Positions 14,993 to 23,145 of a DNA stretch of 64,000 nucleotides are shown piece after piece. Numbering within the stretch: the stretch's first letter is position 1; every line of letters begins with the position of its first letter. This DNA comes from CAZDBS01 sp964503775. GTDB lineage: Bacteria > Patescibacteriota > Saccharimonadia > Saccharimonadales > CAZDBS01. Position numbers and translations under genes: made by a program. The notes beneath the pieces are model-generated. The model saw nothing but the letters and a program-made list of their open reading frames with translations. It searched no databases and had not been told where the DNA came from. The stretch spans positions 1 through 64,000 of the forward strand of contig CAZDBS010000001.1 in assembly GCA_964503775.1 (NCBI GenBank), given 5' to 3'.

Positions 14993-15133
14993 ACAAATGA
15001 TGGATGTCCGAACCCAGAACCACGAAGTGTTGGGTGCGTGTAGCGACTGGCGCGCGCAGAAGTTTATATCGAGCATGATAGGAACGGAAATAGGGAGCGA
15101 AGCGACCGTCTTCCCATCGCTCCCCCTAAATTA
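14993..15133 (+). ncRNA. tRNA-3'-end-mimicking element downstream of tRNA-His
   Basis: The region after the trailer hairpin ends with CCCATCGCTC (15113-15122) and CCCC, repeating the T-stem and acceptor 3' strand of tRNA-His. Four words occur in order: GTGTAGCGA (15038), CGCGCAGA (15053), ATCGAGCATG (15068) and GGAGCGAAGCGACC (15094). They recur in the same order, with nearly the same spacing, in the element at 46713-46825 behind tRNA-Lys(UUU). GGGAGCGA can pair with TCGCTCCC at the end. This makes it a second subfamily of the tRNA-downstream elements. Whether it is a functional RNA or a mobile repeat is open. Confidence 0.5.
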
Positions 15134-15156
15134 ACAAGGTTTGGTTTTCATTATCA

Positions 15157-16365
15157 CTATCGGACATATTCCAAATACTTATCCATGTCCCATGGCCCAA
15201 GACCACACCCCACTGATGTGTTCTTTGCTAATCGAAGTGTCACTGAGTTCACTAGCTGTATAAGAATACTTATCTTGCTATTCGGTGATCCAGTGCCACT
15301 ATCAACCTCATAACAGTAGGTCTTGTCGTCTCTTACTAAACTAAAGTCGAGATTAATTGCGCCCTTTGTAGTGGGATCAAAGCTATAAATACTACTCGTT
15401 ATCATACCTAGCTGTTGTGCCATATTGCCGATCGAGATAACACCTCTGGTCGAATCATAATTACTGTGCACGAGCGCCAATGACCCACCCACGTCCCAGA
15501 GCCCCGATGGGTCTGAATCCTTACTCATCCATATTCCCTGGACAGTATTCGGCACATCCTGGTATATCGTGCCACACGGCAGTACCTTAGACTGTCTTAG
15601 CATACCCCCAAAATCACCAATTTTAGCGTACAGCTGCTTTGATACGTCGCTTGAATAATAATCCAATGTACATACGTAGTGACGCTCGCTGTCAGGCCAT
15701 CGTTTCAGGTTTGCCAATACCGGGTTGGGTATCCTCTTATCGATAAGTGCAAAATCCAGCCCATCCGGGTAACCTCGTTCACCACCCGCCCAACCCAATA
15801 CCTCTCCGGCTTTTAATTTCACCTCCACTTCCTTGTAATCATTGTGCGACCTCTTGGCTTTGCCAACATCACTTTCTTGGGTGCGATCATATGGCGGTTG
15901 CATAGCTGCAGCTAGGGCATCATTGAGTTTTTGAACCAGTATAAAATACCCAGTTACATCTTTGCATATTTTAAAATCGATACGATAGGCTTCATACGGC
16001 TTATCCAAGTCGTTGTTATCCATTTTCATCATCTGTGTGACGGTCATGTCGGCCGGCACATAGAGTGTTGTTTTGTTTGGACCATTGTCAGTGTGGATAT
16101 AGTTGTAATACATGTGAGTTGTCGGCAAGACATGTCCGGGCGGCGCGAGATTACCAAGAGGTACGATCGTACTGATCTCTTCTAATTTTACAGGCGGGTT
16201 TTGTAAAATCCTCTCCTTCGATACACAATCCGATCCACTACTCGCCATATTGTGCTGTTTTTTGAATACAATCGCCCCGACTAAGGTGATTACTAAGATT
16301 ACCAACCCTATCATGACAATGTGAGCAAAGCCATGGTCGCTAACTCTGGAAGAAACCATAAGCAA
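15157..16365 (-). CDS. Exported hypothetical protein with membrane anchor
   Basis: A 402-residue protein with one N-terminal transmembrane or signal segment (about residues 14-35; GFAHIVMIGLVILVITLVG) and a large outside domain. The stretch LGNLAPPGHVLPTTHMYYNY and the later KAGEVLGWAGG recall the beta-hairpin core of M23/LytM-like folds. The metal-binding HxH is absent, so peptidase activity is unlikely. Six cysteines in the mature part could form disulfides. I do not recognise a named family. It stands alone downstream of the CvpA-protease gene on the same strand. Confidence 0.7.
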   Translation of the reverse strand: MLMVSSRVSDHGFAHIVMIGLVILVITLVGAIVFKKQHNMASSGSDCVSKERILQNPPVKLEEISTIVPLGNLAPPGHVLPTTHMYYNYIHTDNGPNKTTLYVPADMTVTQMMKMDNNDLDKPYEAYRIDFKICKDVTGYFILVQKLNDALAAAMQPPYDRTQESDVGKAKRSHNDYKEVEVKLKAGEVLGWAGGERGYPDGLDFALIDKRIPNPVLANLKRWPDSERHYVCTLDYYSSDVSKQLYAKIGDFGGMLRQSKVLPCGTIYQDVPNTVQGIWMSKDSDPSGLWDVGGSLALVHSNYDSTRGVISIGNMAQQLGMITSSIYSFDPTTKGAINLDFSLVRDDKTYCYEVDSGTGSPNSKISILIQLVNSVTLRLAKNTSVGCGLGPWDMDKYLEYVR

Positions 16366-16401
16366 AATATACGCTTAACAACTCTCGACGTCCATAGAGT
16401 A

Positions 16402-17568
16402 TCAGTCTGCTGCGCAGCTTTGGGTGCTGACGGATGTATTCGAAGTTTTAGCAACTTCTACCTTATCCGAGAACTCTGAGGCAGCAATCGTATAACCGTA
16501 TCCATCCTCAGTAACTGCCTTCGCGAATGTCATACCGGCCACTTTCCCACTAGCAAGTAACATAGGCCCGCCCGAATCACCCGATTCAACATCGGCCTGA
16601 ACTTCATACACCATGCGACGATTGATACTTGAGTCATAGATATCGCGCCCCAGTACACGTACCCGATTTATGACAGCACCAGGGGTAACTGTCAATCCCC
16701 CTCCTTCTGGATAGCCCAACAACGCTACGACCGAACCTTTGGGCGTTGCTTCTGGGTCAAGCGAAAGTGGAGCACCGGCTAGATCTCTCACCAGCAGGAA
16801 AGCTACGTCTAAACCCGGATCGAAGAAAACTGGTGTTGCTCCGTGTTTACCATTTCGATCGTAGACTACCGGACGACTGACGCCCGCTACAACGTGGGCA
16901 TTGGTTATGACTAGGTCTTCGCTTACCACAAAACCTGAACCGGTTAGTATCCCGCCACACCCAAACCCCTGAATTTTCACTGTTGAGGCGGAGGCTTTGT
17001 CGGCGGCAGTCTGCAGCTCGGGTGAAGCAATAAGTGGAATCGTCACTTGGTGGCGACCCTCGACAGTCAGACCCTGTAGAATTTCCGGATTTACAAAACG
17101 TTTCAGCTGCGCCAGTACCGTTGGCGGTGTTGGCATAATTCGATTCATCGTTCGCACAACAAATGAACTTTGAATGTCCCTATCGCCCATAGTAGTTGGT
17201 AACTGCGCGAGGCTGGCAGCAAGTAGCCAGACGACTATCAGTACCGAAGTGACACTCACCATGACACCGAGTGAAGATTCGACAAATTTCAGCACGCTTC
17301 TATCAGTGACTTTTTTTAGTCTGCTGCCCAAGCTATCACCGATACCCGACATCGAAAAAGCAATCGCGAAGACAACCACGATGCCCAAGATCAGGTTAAT
17401 TTCTGAACTTATAAAATACCTAAACAACATAGGCATCAGCCAACTAGCCAGCAGCAGGCCTAGGAAAAAGCCGACAATCGAAAACAATTGCCGAGAAAAC
17501 CCAATACGCAGTCCTCTGCCCACAGCGGCTACGAGAAATAGGATGATAATACCGTCAACTATATTCAT
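16402..17568 (-). CDS. CvpA-domain membrane serine protease (MarP-like)
   Basis: The 388-residue protein joins a CvpA-type four-helix membrane domain (about residues 1-125) to a trypsin-like S1 protease (about 185-380). The catalytic triad is visible: His in VITNAHVVAG, Asp in LDVAFLLV and Ser in ESGDSGGPML. This is the architecture of mycobacterial MarP (Rv3671c), a periplasmic protease needed under acid and oxidative stress that acts on cell-wall hydrolases. The role here is inferred by architecture. The protease faces outside and a lone C-terminal cysteine is present near the end. No linked substrate is evident. Confidence 0.9.
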   Translation of the reverse strand: MNIVDGIIILFLVAAVGRGLRIGFSRQLFSIVGFFLGLLLASWLMPMLFRYFISSEINLILGIVVVFAIAFSMSGIGDSLGSRLKKVTDRSVLKFVESSLGVMVSVTSVLIVVWLLAASLAQLPTTMGDRDIQSSFVVRTMNRIMPTPPTVLAQLKRFVNPEILQGLTVEGRHQVTIPLIASPELQTAADKASASTVKIQGFGCGGILTGSGFVVSEDLVITNAHVVAGVSRPVVYDRNGKHGATPVFFDPGLDVAFLLVRDLAGAPLSLDPEATPKGSVVALLGYPEGGGLTVTPGAVINRVRVLGRDIYDSSINRRMVYEVQADVESGDSGGPMLLASGKVAGMTFAKAVTEDGYGYTIAASEFSDKVEVAKTSNTSVSTQSCAAD

Positions 17569-17630
17569 ACTTCAGCAATCCCGATCATTACCTGGATATA
17601 TTGTAAACCCACTACCAAGAGGACGCGATG

Positions 17631-18347
17631 TTACGCACTGATCACCGAAGCCAACATATCACCGAGCACATATGCCAGAGTAGCAGCTATGCCACCCAGC
17701 AACAGGGTCTCGACTAGAGATTTCCATCGATTGGTCGCCGTAACCCGTCCTTTGAGATAGCCGATCATCCCAAATGTTAGTGCTGTTAGGATTAGTGATG
17801 CATAGAACATCGTGTGTTCTTCCAACGAGGCACTGAGACCGATAAAGTACGAAACGAGCGGCACAGCACCGGCTGCACCAAACCCAGCAAAAGTTGCAGC
17901 CGCATCTTTAAAAGCTATGGTTTTGGAGGTGTCGGTGTTGACCACGCCGAACTCGTTGTGCATCAAATGTCTGATGACTTTTGACTCTTCCTTCATAGCT
18001 TCGTCCATAGCTTGTTGAAGCATTTGACCCTCAAATCCATAGTCGTTTTGGAAATGATGCTTGAGTGATGTCGCTACACGTATGTCACTCGTGGCATACC
18101 AATTGTGATAGCGCTTCTCAGCAAGTATTTTCTGTTGCTGTTCCGACCGTCTCGACACATAAGCACTGGCGGCCATCGAGAAACCGTCACCGACAAGGTT
18201 GGCGATACCTAAAATAAGCACGAACTTAGGCGAGATGCCTGCACCGTAAGCGCCGGCCACTACTGCAAACGTCGTCACCGTCCCATCCACAGCACCATAG
18301 ACAAACTGAGCAAAATAGGTGTTAAATTTGTGTTTAAGGGTGTTCAT
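17631..18347 (-). CDS. VIT1/CCC1-family metal transporter
   Basis: The 238-residue protein has the VIT pattern: YGAVDGTVTTFAVVAGAYGAG in and after the first membrane helix, LGIANLVGDGFSMAASAYVS in the second, a central cytoplasmic segment rich in Glu and His (HLMHNEFGV and neighbours) that binds metal in this family, and three C-terminal membrane helices. VIT/CCC1 proteins export Fe(II) or Mn(II) from the cytoplasm (or into vacuoles in eukaryotes). In a bacterium it likely relieves metal excess. No regulatory site is apparent. Confidence 0.9.
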   Translation of the reverse strand: MNTLKHKFNTYFAQFVYGAVDGTVTTFAVVAGAYGAGISPKFVLILGIANLVGDGFSMAASAYVSRRSEQQQKILAEKRYHNWYATSDIRVATSLKHHFQNDYGFEGQMLQQAMDEAMKEESKVIRHLMHNEFGVVNTDTSKTIAFKDAAATFAGFGAAGAVPLVSYFIGLSASLEEHTMFYASLILTALTFGMIGYLKGRVTATNRWKSLVETLLLGGIAATLAYVLGDMLASVISA

Positions 18348-18431
18348 CGGTTAAATCATACCACAATCGATCCCTGTTCTATCGCCTTTGAACAGATGGA
18401 TGATAAAAGCTCAGTTGCCCAGGTCGGTTAA

Positions 18432-19079
18432 CTAGAAAAACAACTGATTAGCGATTAGGCCGGCCACGATCGGCAAGGCGATATTGTCGATGCCATAAAT
18501 CCCCAGAGCTTCAGTCAACATAAGTACGGACGAACCACCGCTGATATATATCGTCTTGGTTAGAGACTGTGAGTCAAACTCGTCCTTGATGGCCAACAAG
18601 CCACAAAAAATTAGTACGCAAGTCAGATAAAAAGCCAAACTACCCTCGAGACTTTTGGTGTCTTTACCGACTCGATATTTATGTTTGCCCCACTTGGTAC
18701 CGATGAGCGCAGCTAGGGCGTCGGCGACAGCCATGACGAGCACCGCACTCGCAAATACCCGAGGCTGAGGGAAAAGCACGGCACTTATGCCGATACCGAT
18801 AGCGTAGCTATATTCTCCATAACTCTTGCGATCAACAGAGTGTATTGATTTGAAAACGCTGAATCGCTTAGAAACATAGACGGCGGCGATAAAACACATC
18901 GACAATGCCTGAATGGTTCGAAAAGATATGAGTAAAGGCCAAGCAGCGACGAGAAGCCCAGCCGTCATGTGCACAAACTTCCGCCCCATTTCACCGCGGA
19001 TAAGCCGCATATGCCAGAGAACTTCTGACACCACGAGAAGAACGAAGATACTGCCGACCGCTACTGCAAGCTGATACAT
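18432..19079 (-). CDS. Phytol/dolichol-kinase-like (CTP-dependent lipid kinase family) membrane protein
   Basis: The 215-residue protein has about seven membrane segments. The motif GEMGRKFVHMTAGLL near the N-terminus, followed by VMAVADALAALIGTKWGKHKY and KDTKSLEGSLAFYLTC, marks the family of SEC59/VTE5/DGK1-like CTP-dependent polyprenol, phytol or diacylglycerol kinases and CDP-diglyceride-synthase relatives. It probably phosphorylates a lipid alcohol in the inner membrane, for example undecaprenol recycling. The exact lipid cannot be told from sequence. Confidence 0.82.
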   Translation of the reverse strand: MYQLAVAVGSIFVLLVVSEVLWHMRLIRGEMGRKFVHMTAGLLVAAWPLLISFRTIQALSMCFIAAVYVSKRFSVFKSIHSVDRKSYGEYSYAIGIGISAVLFPQPRVFASAVLVMAVADALAALIGTKWGKHKYRVGKDTKSLEGSLAFYLTCVLIFCGLLAIKDEFDSQSLTKTIYISGGSSVLMLTEALGIYGIDNIALPIVAGLIANQLFF

Positions 19080-19117
19080 ACTTAAAGTCTATTGTACTAC
19101 TTAACGGCTATTTGATT

Positions 19118-19123
19118 TATAAT
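19118..19123 (+). promoter_or_regulatory. -10 box placing the M23 gene start at its own ATG
   Basis: TATAAT ends 7 bases before the ATG at 19131, the usual distance from a -10 box to the transcription start. The mRNA is therefore probably leaderless, and no Shine-Dalgarno is visible. Confidence 0.55.
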
Positions 19124-19130
19124 CACGCAG

Positions 19131-19757
19131 ATGCAGCACACTATCTTTGATCTACCCTTCGAGGGTCAATGGCTTACGTTTTGGGGAGGTGACAACTCTG
19201 AACAAAACACTCATCATGATAATTACCTGCAGCAGCACGCTTTTGACTTTATCCAAGTTGATGAATCGGGTAAGTTTTTTCGTACCGATGGCAAAACTAA
19301 CGAAGATTACTATTCCTTTGGCCAGCCGATCCTTGCCCCGGCCGGTGGAGAAATAATAGAAGCTGTCGATGGCATGCGGGACAATCTTCCTGGCGCGTCG
19401 AATCATTACATGGCTATGGGTAACTTTGTGCTGATTAGGCATAGCGACCACGAATACTCCCTTCTAGCACATCTTCGCCAGGGAAGCGTCTGCGTTAAGG
19501 CGGGTCAGCACATCAAACCCGGTGAGAAAATTGGCGAATGCGGCAATAGTGGTAATTCATCAGACCCCCATCTTCATTACCATCTACAGGATTCAGATAT
19601 CATCGCTCGCTTTGATGAGAACTATAAACAACGAGATGTTGCTAGAGGAGTCAAAGTCACTTTTTCAAATGTTTCGGTAGTCAAAAATGGTCTACTCACA
19701 TCGAAGAAGACATACTCGCCAGTCAAAGGTGACGTGGTTCAACCAACCGATTCGTGA
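19131..19757 (+). CDS. M23-family (LytM-like) zinc metallopeptidase, apparently without signal peptide
   Basis: The 208-residue protein carries an M23 core (about residues 35-160). Metal-site motifs are visible: QQHAFDF (the H-x3-D ligand pair), LLAHLRQG and the HLHYHL pair that supplies catalytic and zinc-binding histidines. VKAGQHIKPGEKIGECGNSGN is the typical strand-turn region. M23 enzymes cut peptidoglycan cross-bridges. No signal peptide is seen, so it may be cytoplasmic, be exported by other means, or act on another peptide. The DNA strongly suggests a leaderless start at 19131. A perfect hairpin (19747-19774) overlaps the stop codon. Confidence 0.88.
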   Translation: MQHTIFDLPFEGQWLTFWGGDNSEQNTHHDNYLQQHAFDFIQVDESGKFFRTDGKTNEDYYSFGQPILAPAGGEIIEAVDGMRDNLPGASNHYMAMGNFVLIRHSDHEYSLLAHLRQGSVCVKAGQHIKPGEKIGECGNSGNSSDPHLHYHLQDSDIIARFDENYKQRDVARGVKVTFSNVSVVKNGLLTSKKTYSPVKGDVVQPTDS

Positions 19758-19774
19758 GGGGATTCACGAATCGG
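19747..19774 (+). terminator. Hairpin overlapping the M23 stop codon
   Basis: CCGATTCGTGA pairs perfectly (11 bp) with TCACGAATCGG. No T-run follows, so it may be a 3'-end stabiliser rather than a true intrinsic terminator. Confidence 0.5.
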
Positions 19775-19802
19775 AAAGCGTAAGAATTGATGGAGGTTGG
19801 AA

Positions 19803-19828
19803 GTTAAAACAGCTCCCGCTGTTTTAAC
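19803..19828 (-). terminator. Hairpin between M23 gene and tRNA-Pro(CGG)
   Basis: GTTAAAACAGC-tccc-GCTGTTTTAAC is a perfect 11-bp hairpin, 24 bases beyond the tRNA-Pro 3' end. It is A/T-rich at its base on both strands and could end transcription from either side. Confidence 0.55.
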
Positions 19829-19852
19829 GGAAGCCGTAATGCAATTCTAAGC

Positions 19853-19929
19853 TGGTCGGGGTGGCGGGATTTGAACCCACGACCTCGTCGTCCCGAACGA
19901 CGCGCGCTACCAAGCTGCGCTACACCCCG
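19853..19929 (-). tRNA. tRNA-Pro(CGG)
   Basis: Acceptor CGGGGTG/CACCCCG, anticodon arm CGTCG-TTCGGGA-CGACG giving CGG (reads CCG), T-arm GTGGG-TTCAAAT-CCCGC, discriminator A and encoded CCA (19853-19855). Confidence 0.95.
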
Positions 19930-19952
19930 TTGTCTTTATATGCCTATTACTG

Positions 19953-19978
19953 TAAAAACCCACGTATGTGGGTTTTTA
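19953..19978 (-). terminator. Bidirectional terminator between the two tRNA-Pro genes
   Basis: AAAAACCCAC-gtat-GTGGGTTTTT, with A- and T-runs at its base on both strands, 3 bases after the CCA of tRNA-Pro(UGG). Confidence 0.85.
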
Positions 19979-19980
19979 TT

Positions 19981-20057
19981 TGGTCGGGGTGAAAGGACTC
20001 GAACCTTCGACCTCCGCGTCCCAAACGCGGCGCGCTAGCCAACTGCGCCACACCCCG
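19981..20057 (-). tRNA. tRNA-Pro(UGG)
   Basis: Acceptor CGGGGTG/CACCCCG, anticodon arm CCGCG-TTTGGGA-CGCGG giving UGG (reads CCA), T-arm GAAGG-TTCGAGT-CCTTT, discriminator A, encoded CCA (19981-19983). Confidence 0.95.
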
Positions 20058-20144
20058 AGAAGTGTGAAATCGTGATGAATTATAGCGTAAATAACAGATA
20101 AAATCCATCTATCCAAACAAGCTTATGCTAATGTTTAGGTAAGT

Positions 20145-21017
20145 ATGAAAGTTTTATTGATTCCTCTACTCGCGGCGATAGCTGAACCGGCGAATATGAT
20201 CATCGCCAAAATCAGCCTGACACGAATCCGAATCAGCATACGAGACTACATGCCTGGATCATTTGTATTTCTCACGCTATGCTCGGCACTCTCGCTCGTA
20301 AAACTTGGGCACTTCTCGACCTTTCATATGACAGGCAACGGTATCCTTAAGCTAGGGGCTATTATCGTCGTTGCTTCAGTCTGGAACGTCCTCTATTACA
20401 AAGGTCTCAGCAAAGAGAAGCTTAATACGACAGAAGGCATAACCATTCTGATGCCCCTAGCCACGATTGCCCTGTCCTGGTTATTCGTGCCGACCAGTTT
20501 TAACGTACACATCGCCGTTACCGCATCTCTCGCAACTGCCATCATCATTTGGACATATCGTTCAAAAAACATCTTCAGACCGGATCGATACAGCATCATG
20601 CTGGCGGTAGCTGTCATACTGATCGCACTCGAAGACAATCTAGTGTCACAGGTGCTGACCGAGAATTCCATTTCACCAGCGTTGTTATATACCATCAGAG
20701 TAAGTGTTATATCGGTCATCATGTACATGATTTACAGGCCCTCACTTCGCAAGCTTAAACCCAAAAGCCTGTTTGTTTTGGCGCTCACTGGTGCAATCGG
20801 AACAACAACTATGCTACTTCTCTATTATGGACTGCGTGATGCCGGAGTCGTTGCTACGGCTTTTATCTACATCCTCGTGCCCGTCCTCGTACTTTTCTCT
20901 GCACACAAATATCTTCATGAAAAAATCAAACCGAGCCGACTTTTGGCAATGACTGCGGTGTGTTCTTTAATTCTCTTTGCAATGTTAACCAATTATTCTC
21001 AGATCTCGAACAAATAG
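20145..21017 (+). CDS. EamA/DMT-superfamily permease
   Basis: A 290-residue polytopic protein with about ten membrane helices in two repeated halves, the drug/metabolite transporter layout. The second half contains LALTGAIGTTTMLLLYYGLR and VATAFIYILVPVLVLFSA, typical of the EamA repeat in which the last helices carry conserved prolines and a glycine-rich turn. It exports or imports a small metabolite; the substrate cannot be predicted. It precedes a separate promoter for the UbiB-like operon. Confidence 0.82.
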   Translation: MKVLLIPLLAAIAEPANMIIAKISLTRIRISIRDYMPGSFVFLTLCSALSLVKLGHFSTFHMTGNGILKLGAIIVVASVWNVLYYKGLSKEKLNTTEGITILMPLATIALSWLFVPTSFNVHIAVTASLATAIIIWTYRSKNIFRPDRYSIMLAVAVILIALEDNLVSQVLTENSISPALLYTIRVSVISVIMYMIYRPSLRKLKPKSLFVLALTGAIGTTTMLLLYYGLRDAGVVATAFIYILVPVLVLFSAHKYLHEKIKPSRLLAMTAVCSLILFAMLTNYSQISNK

Positions 21018-21036
21018 GCTCACGGGCGTGGTAGTT

Positions 21037-21066
21037 TTGCCAAGGCTATCGAAATGATGCTATAAT
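21037..21066 (+). promoter_or_regulatory. Promoter of the small membrane protein-UbiB operon
   Basis: TTGCCA (21037-21042), 18-base spacer and perfect TATAAT (21061-21066), 30 bases before the ATG at 21097. Confidence 0.7.
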
Positions 21067-21096
21067 TAGCGTAATTTCAGGGGTAAAACTTGGCGT

Positions 21097-21255
21097 ATGA
21101 AATATGCATCTATAACCGTTACACTATTTTTCATCTGGCTTGCTGTTGTCCTTATAGCTGTCCTCGTACGCAAGACCGACCAAGTCTTCCAACTCTACCT
21201 TATGTTGGTTTTCTTTACCGTAACAATGTTTATCATCGGATTTCGTCATAACTAG
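21097..21255 (+). CDS. Short two-helix membrane protein
   Basis: An open frame of 52 codons encodes MKYASITVTLFFIWLAVVL at its start, then a short polar loop (VRKTDQVFQ) and a second helix, ending FRHN. It has a promoter just upstream and ends 1 base before the UbiB-like kinase start, so it is probably a real first gene of that operon. No family is recognised. A small membrane partner for the kinase is a reasonable guess, since another 61-residue membrane protein follows the kinase. Confidence 0.6.
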   Translation: MKYASITVTLFFIWLAVVLIAVLVRKTDQVFQLYLMLVFFTVTMFIIGFRHN

Positions 21256-21256
21256 C

Positions 21257-22882
21257 ATGGCACCTGTCAGGCGCAAACACAGAGCACTCAAGCGAACTGC
21301 TCGTCGAGCTGGAGTTACGAGTTCGCGTATGAGTGCACAGATGAAACGGCAACGCACCGCGCGATTGATGAAAACTCTATCACGGGCTTATTATCACCAT
21401 AAGCGCGGTGAGGAAAAGTTAGTCCACCAGATCATAGTCGAAGATTTTGTCAGTTTTGGCGGCGTGTATGTCAAGTTTTTACAAGGCGTATTGCTCCAAA
21501 GTCGAATTCTCAAAAATGCCAACATCGAAGACCGGCTCAAGGTCTTCGAAACACTTGATCCTGAACCGGTTGATATCCTCGAGCACTTACAACGAGAGCT
21601 CCCACCTCATAAATTATCGCGCATCAAAGCAATTGGTCGATTGCCGTTCGCTGCCGGCTCATTCGGACAGGTCTATATGGGTGAGTTGGACACGGGTCAG
21701 CGCATCATTATCAAACTCCTGCGCCCACATATACGCGAGACCCTAACGTTTGATCTGCGTATTCTGAGTAGTTTTGCACGAGCCACCACAGGCTGGTTCA
21801 TGAAGAACATCGAAGCTGACTACACGTCAGCTATACAGGACTTCAAGCGGGCAACGTTGGGCGAAACCGATTACGTTGCCGAAGCTCATTTCGCACATCA
21901 AATGTACACTTATTACAAAGATCATCCAGATTTCATAGTCCCAGAAACATTCTTGGATCTCTGCACCGCCAATATTATTGTCCAGGAATTTGTAGACGGC
22001 ATCTCTGGAGCAGAGCTCATCAAGATCAAGGAAAAGCAGGGCATCGAACCTGCCACATACATCAAACAAACATTGCAATCTGATCTAGCTTTGCAGCTCG
22101 AGATGTTTGGTTATGAGTTTTTGTACGGTGTTTTCTCCCACGGTCTCATACAGGGCGACCCCCATCCTGGCAACGTCAAGTTCTTAAGCGGAAACCGTGT
22201 CGGACTCATCGACTTCGGGATCTCGGCACATGCGCCTAGAGATAAGTTCGGGCTCCTGGAACTCATCAAGCAGTACCAAAAGATCCTCGACGGTGCTCCG
22301 GATGTCACTGAGCTTTACGCTCAATTCATGCGCTTTTTTGTAGCCGATCTTTACAAAGCCTTGAAAACCCTTGGCAAATTACGAACCTCAGCCACTGACG
22401 AAGATTTGACCAACATTATCGGCTCCGTTGCTGGCAAAGCTTTTGAAACAGAAATCGGCCAGGACAGTGAGAAAGTCAAAGCCATGGTCAAAGACGGTTC
22501 ATTGCTAACCATGATCAACCGCACCATGAACAAAGGCAATCGGTTCGGATTTGTCGTTCAGTTGCAGGCCGGTGACATGTTGCGAGCTGCCCGTACATAC
22601 ATAGCGTTGCTCGGCTCTCTCAACTTGCGTAACGAAGTTATGCCGATAGTCTTTGAGAAAGTAGCGGCTGACGTCCAGACTAATGCTCACGAACTTGGGA
22701 TCAACGCAGATTCTGAGGCAGCGATCAGTATGGATACTGCCGTGCAGACTATCGCCTCTTGGCTCGAGCGCGTCGCCGAACGCGATCCTGCCCTACTGTC
22801 TCAGTTGATGAAGAAAATCTACGCCAATGAACTGCCAGGCATATCGCCCACTGTTCAAGACACGAAGGAGAAAGTAGAATAA
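21257..22882 (+). CDS. ABC1/AarF/UbiB-family atypical protein kinase-like protein
   Basis: The 541-residue protein has a basic N-terminus, then the UbiB fold (about residues 70-350). It shows VYVKFLQGVLLQS in place of the KxGQ motif, AAGSFGQVYMGELDTG in place of the usual Ala-rich loop AAAS(I)AQVH, and GDPHPGNVKFL and LIDFGISA as the catalytic and metal-binding segments. UbiB-like proteins support quinone or isoprenoid lipid metabolism through ATPase activity. The window shows no ubiquinone genes, so another lipid is likely. It sits between two tiny membrane proteins, with 1 and 4 bases of spacing. Confidence 0.9.
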   Translation: MAPVRRKHRALKRTARRAGVTSSRMSAQMKRQRTARLMKTLSRAYYHHKRGEEKLVHQIIVEDFVSFGGVYVKFLQGVLLQSRILKNANIEDRLKVFETLDPEPVDILEHLQRELPPHKLSRIKAIGRLPFAAGSFGQVYMGELDTGQRIIIKLLRPHIRETLTFDLRILSSFARATTGWFMKNIEADYTSAIQDFKRATLGETDYVAEAHFAHQMYTYYKDHPDFIVPETFLDLCTANIIVQEFVDGISGAELIKIKEKQGIEPATYIKQTLQSDLALQLEMFGYEFLYGVFSHGLIQGDPHPGNVKFLSGNRVGLIDFGISAHAPRDKFGLLELIKQYQKILDGAPDVTELYAQFMRFFVADLYKALKTLGKLRTSATDEDLTNIIGSVAGKAFETEIGQDSEKVKAMVKDGSLLTMINRTMNKGNRFGFVVQLQAGDMLRAARTYIALLGSLNLRNEVMPIVFEKVAADVQTNAHELGINADSEAAISMDTAVQTIASWLERVAERDPALLSQLMKKIYANELPGISPTVQDTKEKVE

Positions 22883-22886
22883 ACGC

Positions 22887-23072
22887 ATGAAGGAACTCCT
22901 ACTCTTTGTTAAACACCCCTACACAGCCATTATCATAGCCACGCTCTGGCTAGGTACAGCTGCTCTCATAGGTATCGATCGTAAATTACCTATTACTAAG
23001 ATGGTCTTGATAAACATGGTCGCCAGCCTCGTCATGGCGACGGTCGGATTCAAAACAAAAAAAGAGTCCTGA
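22887..23072 (+). CDS. Short membrane protein downstream of UbiB-like kinase
   Basis: 61 residues with two hydrophobic segments (about 12-29 and 38-55) and a lysine-rich end (KTKKES). It starts 4 bases after the UbiB-like gene, so it is co-transcribed with it. No family recognised. Confidence 0.65.
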   Translation: MKELLLFVKHPYTAIIIATLWLGTAALIGIDRKLPITKMVLINMVASLVMATVGFKTKKES

Positions 23073-23145
23073 GTAACTCCCCTTGTATTTACAAATGAAC
23101 CGGGTTATAACATTAGCATAAGCAAAAATGCAAAGGATCGACAAC

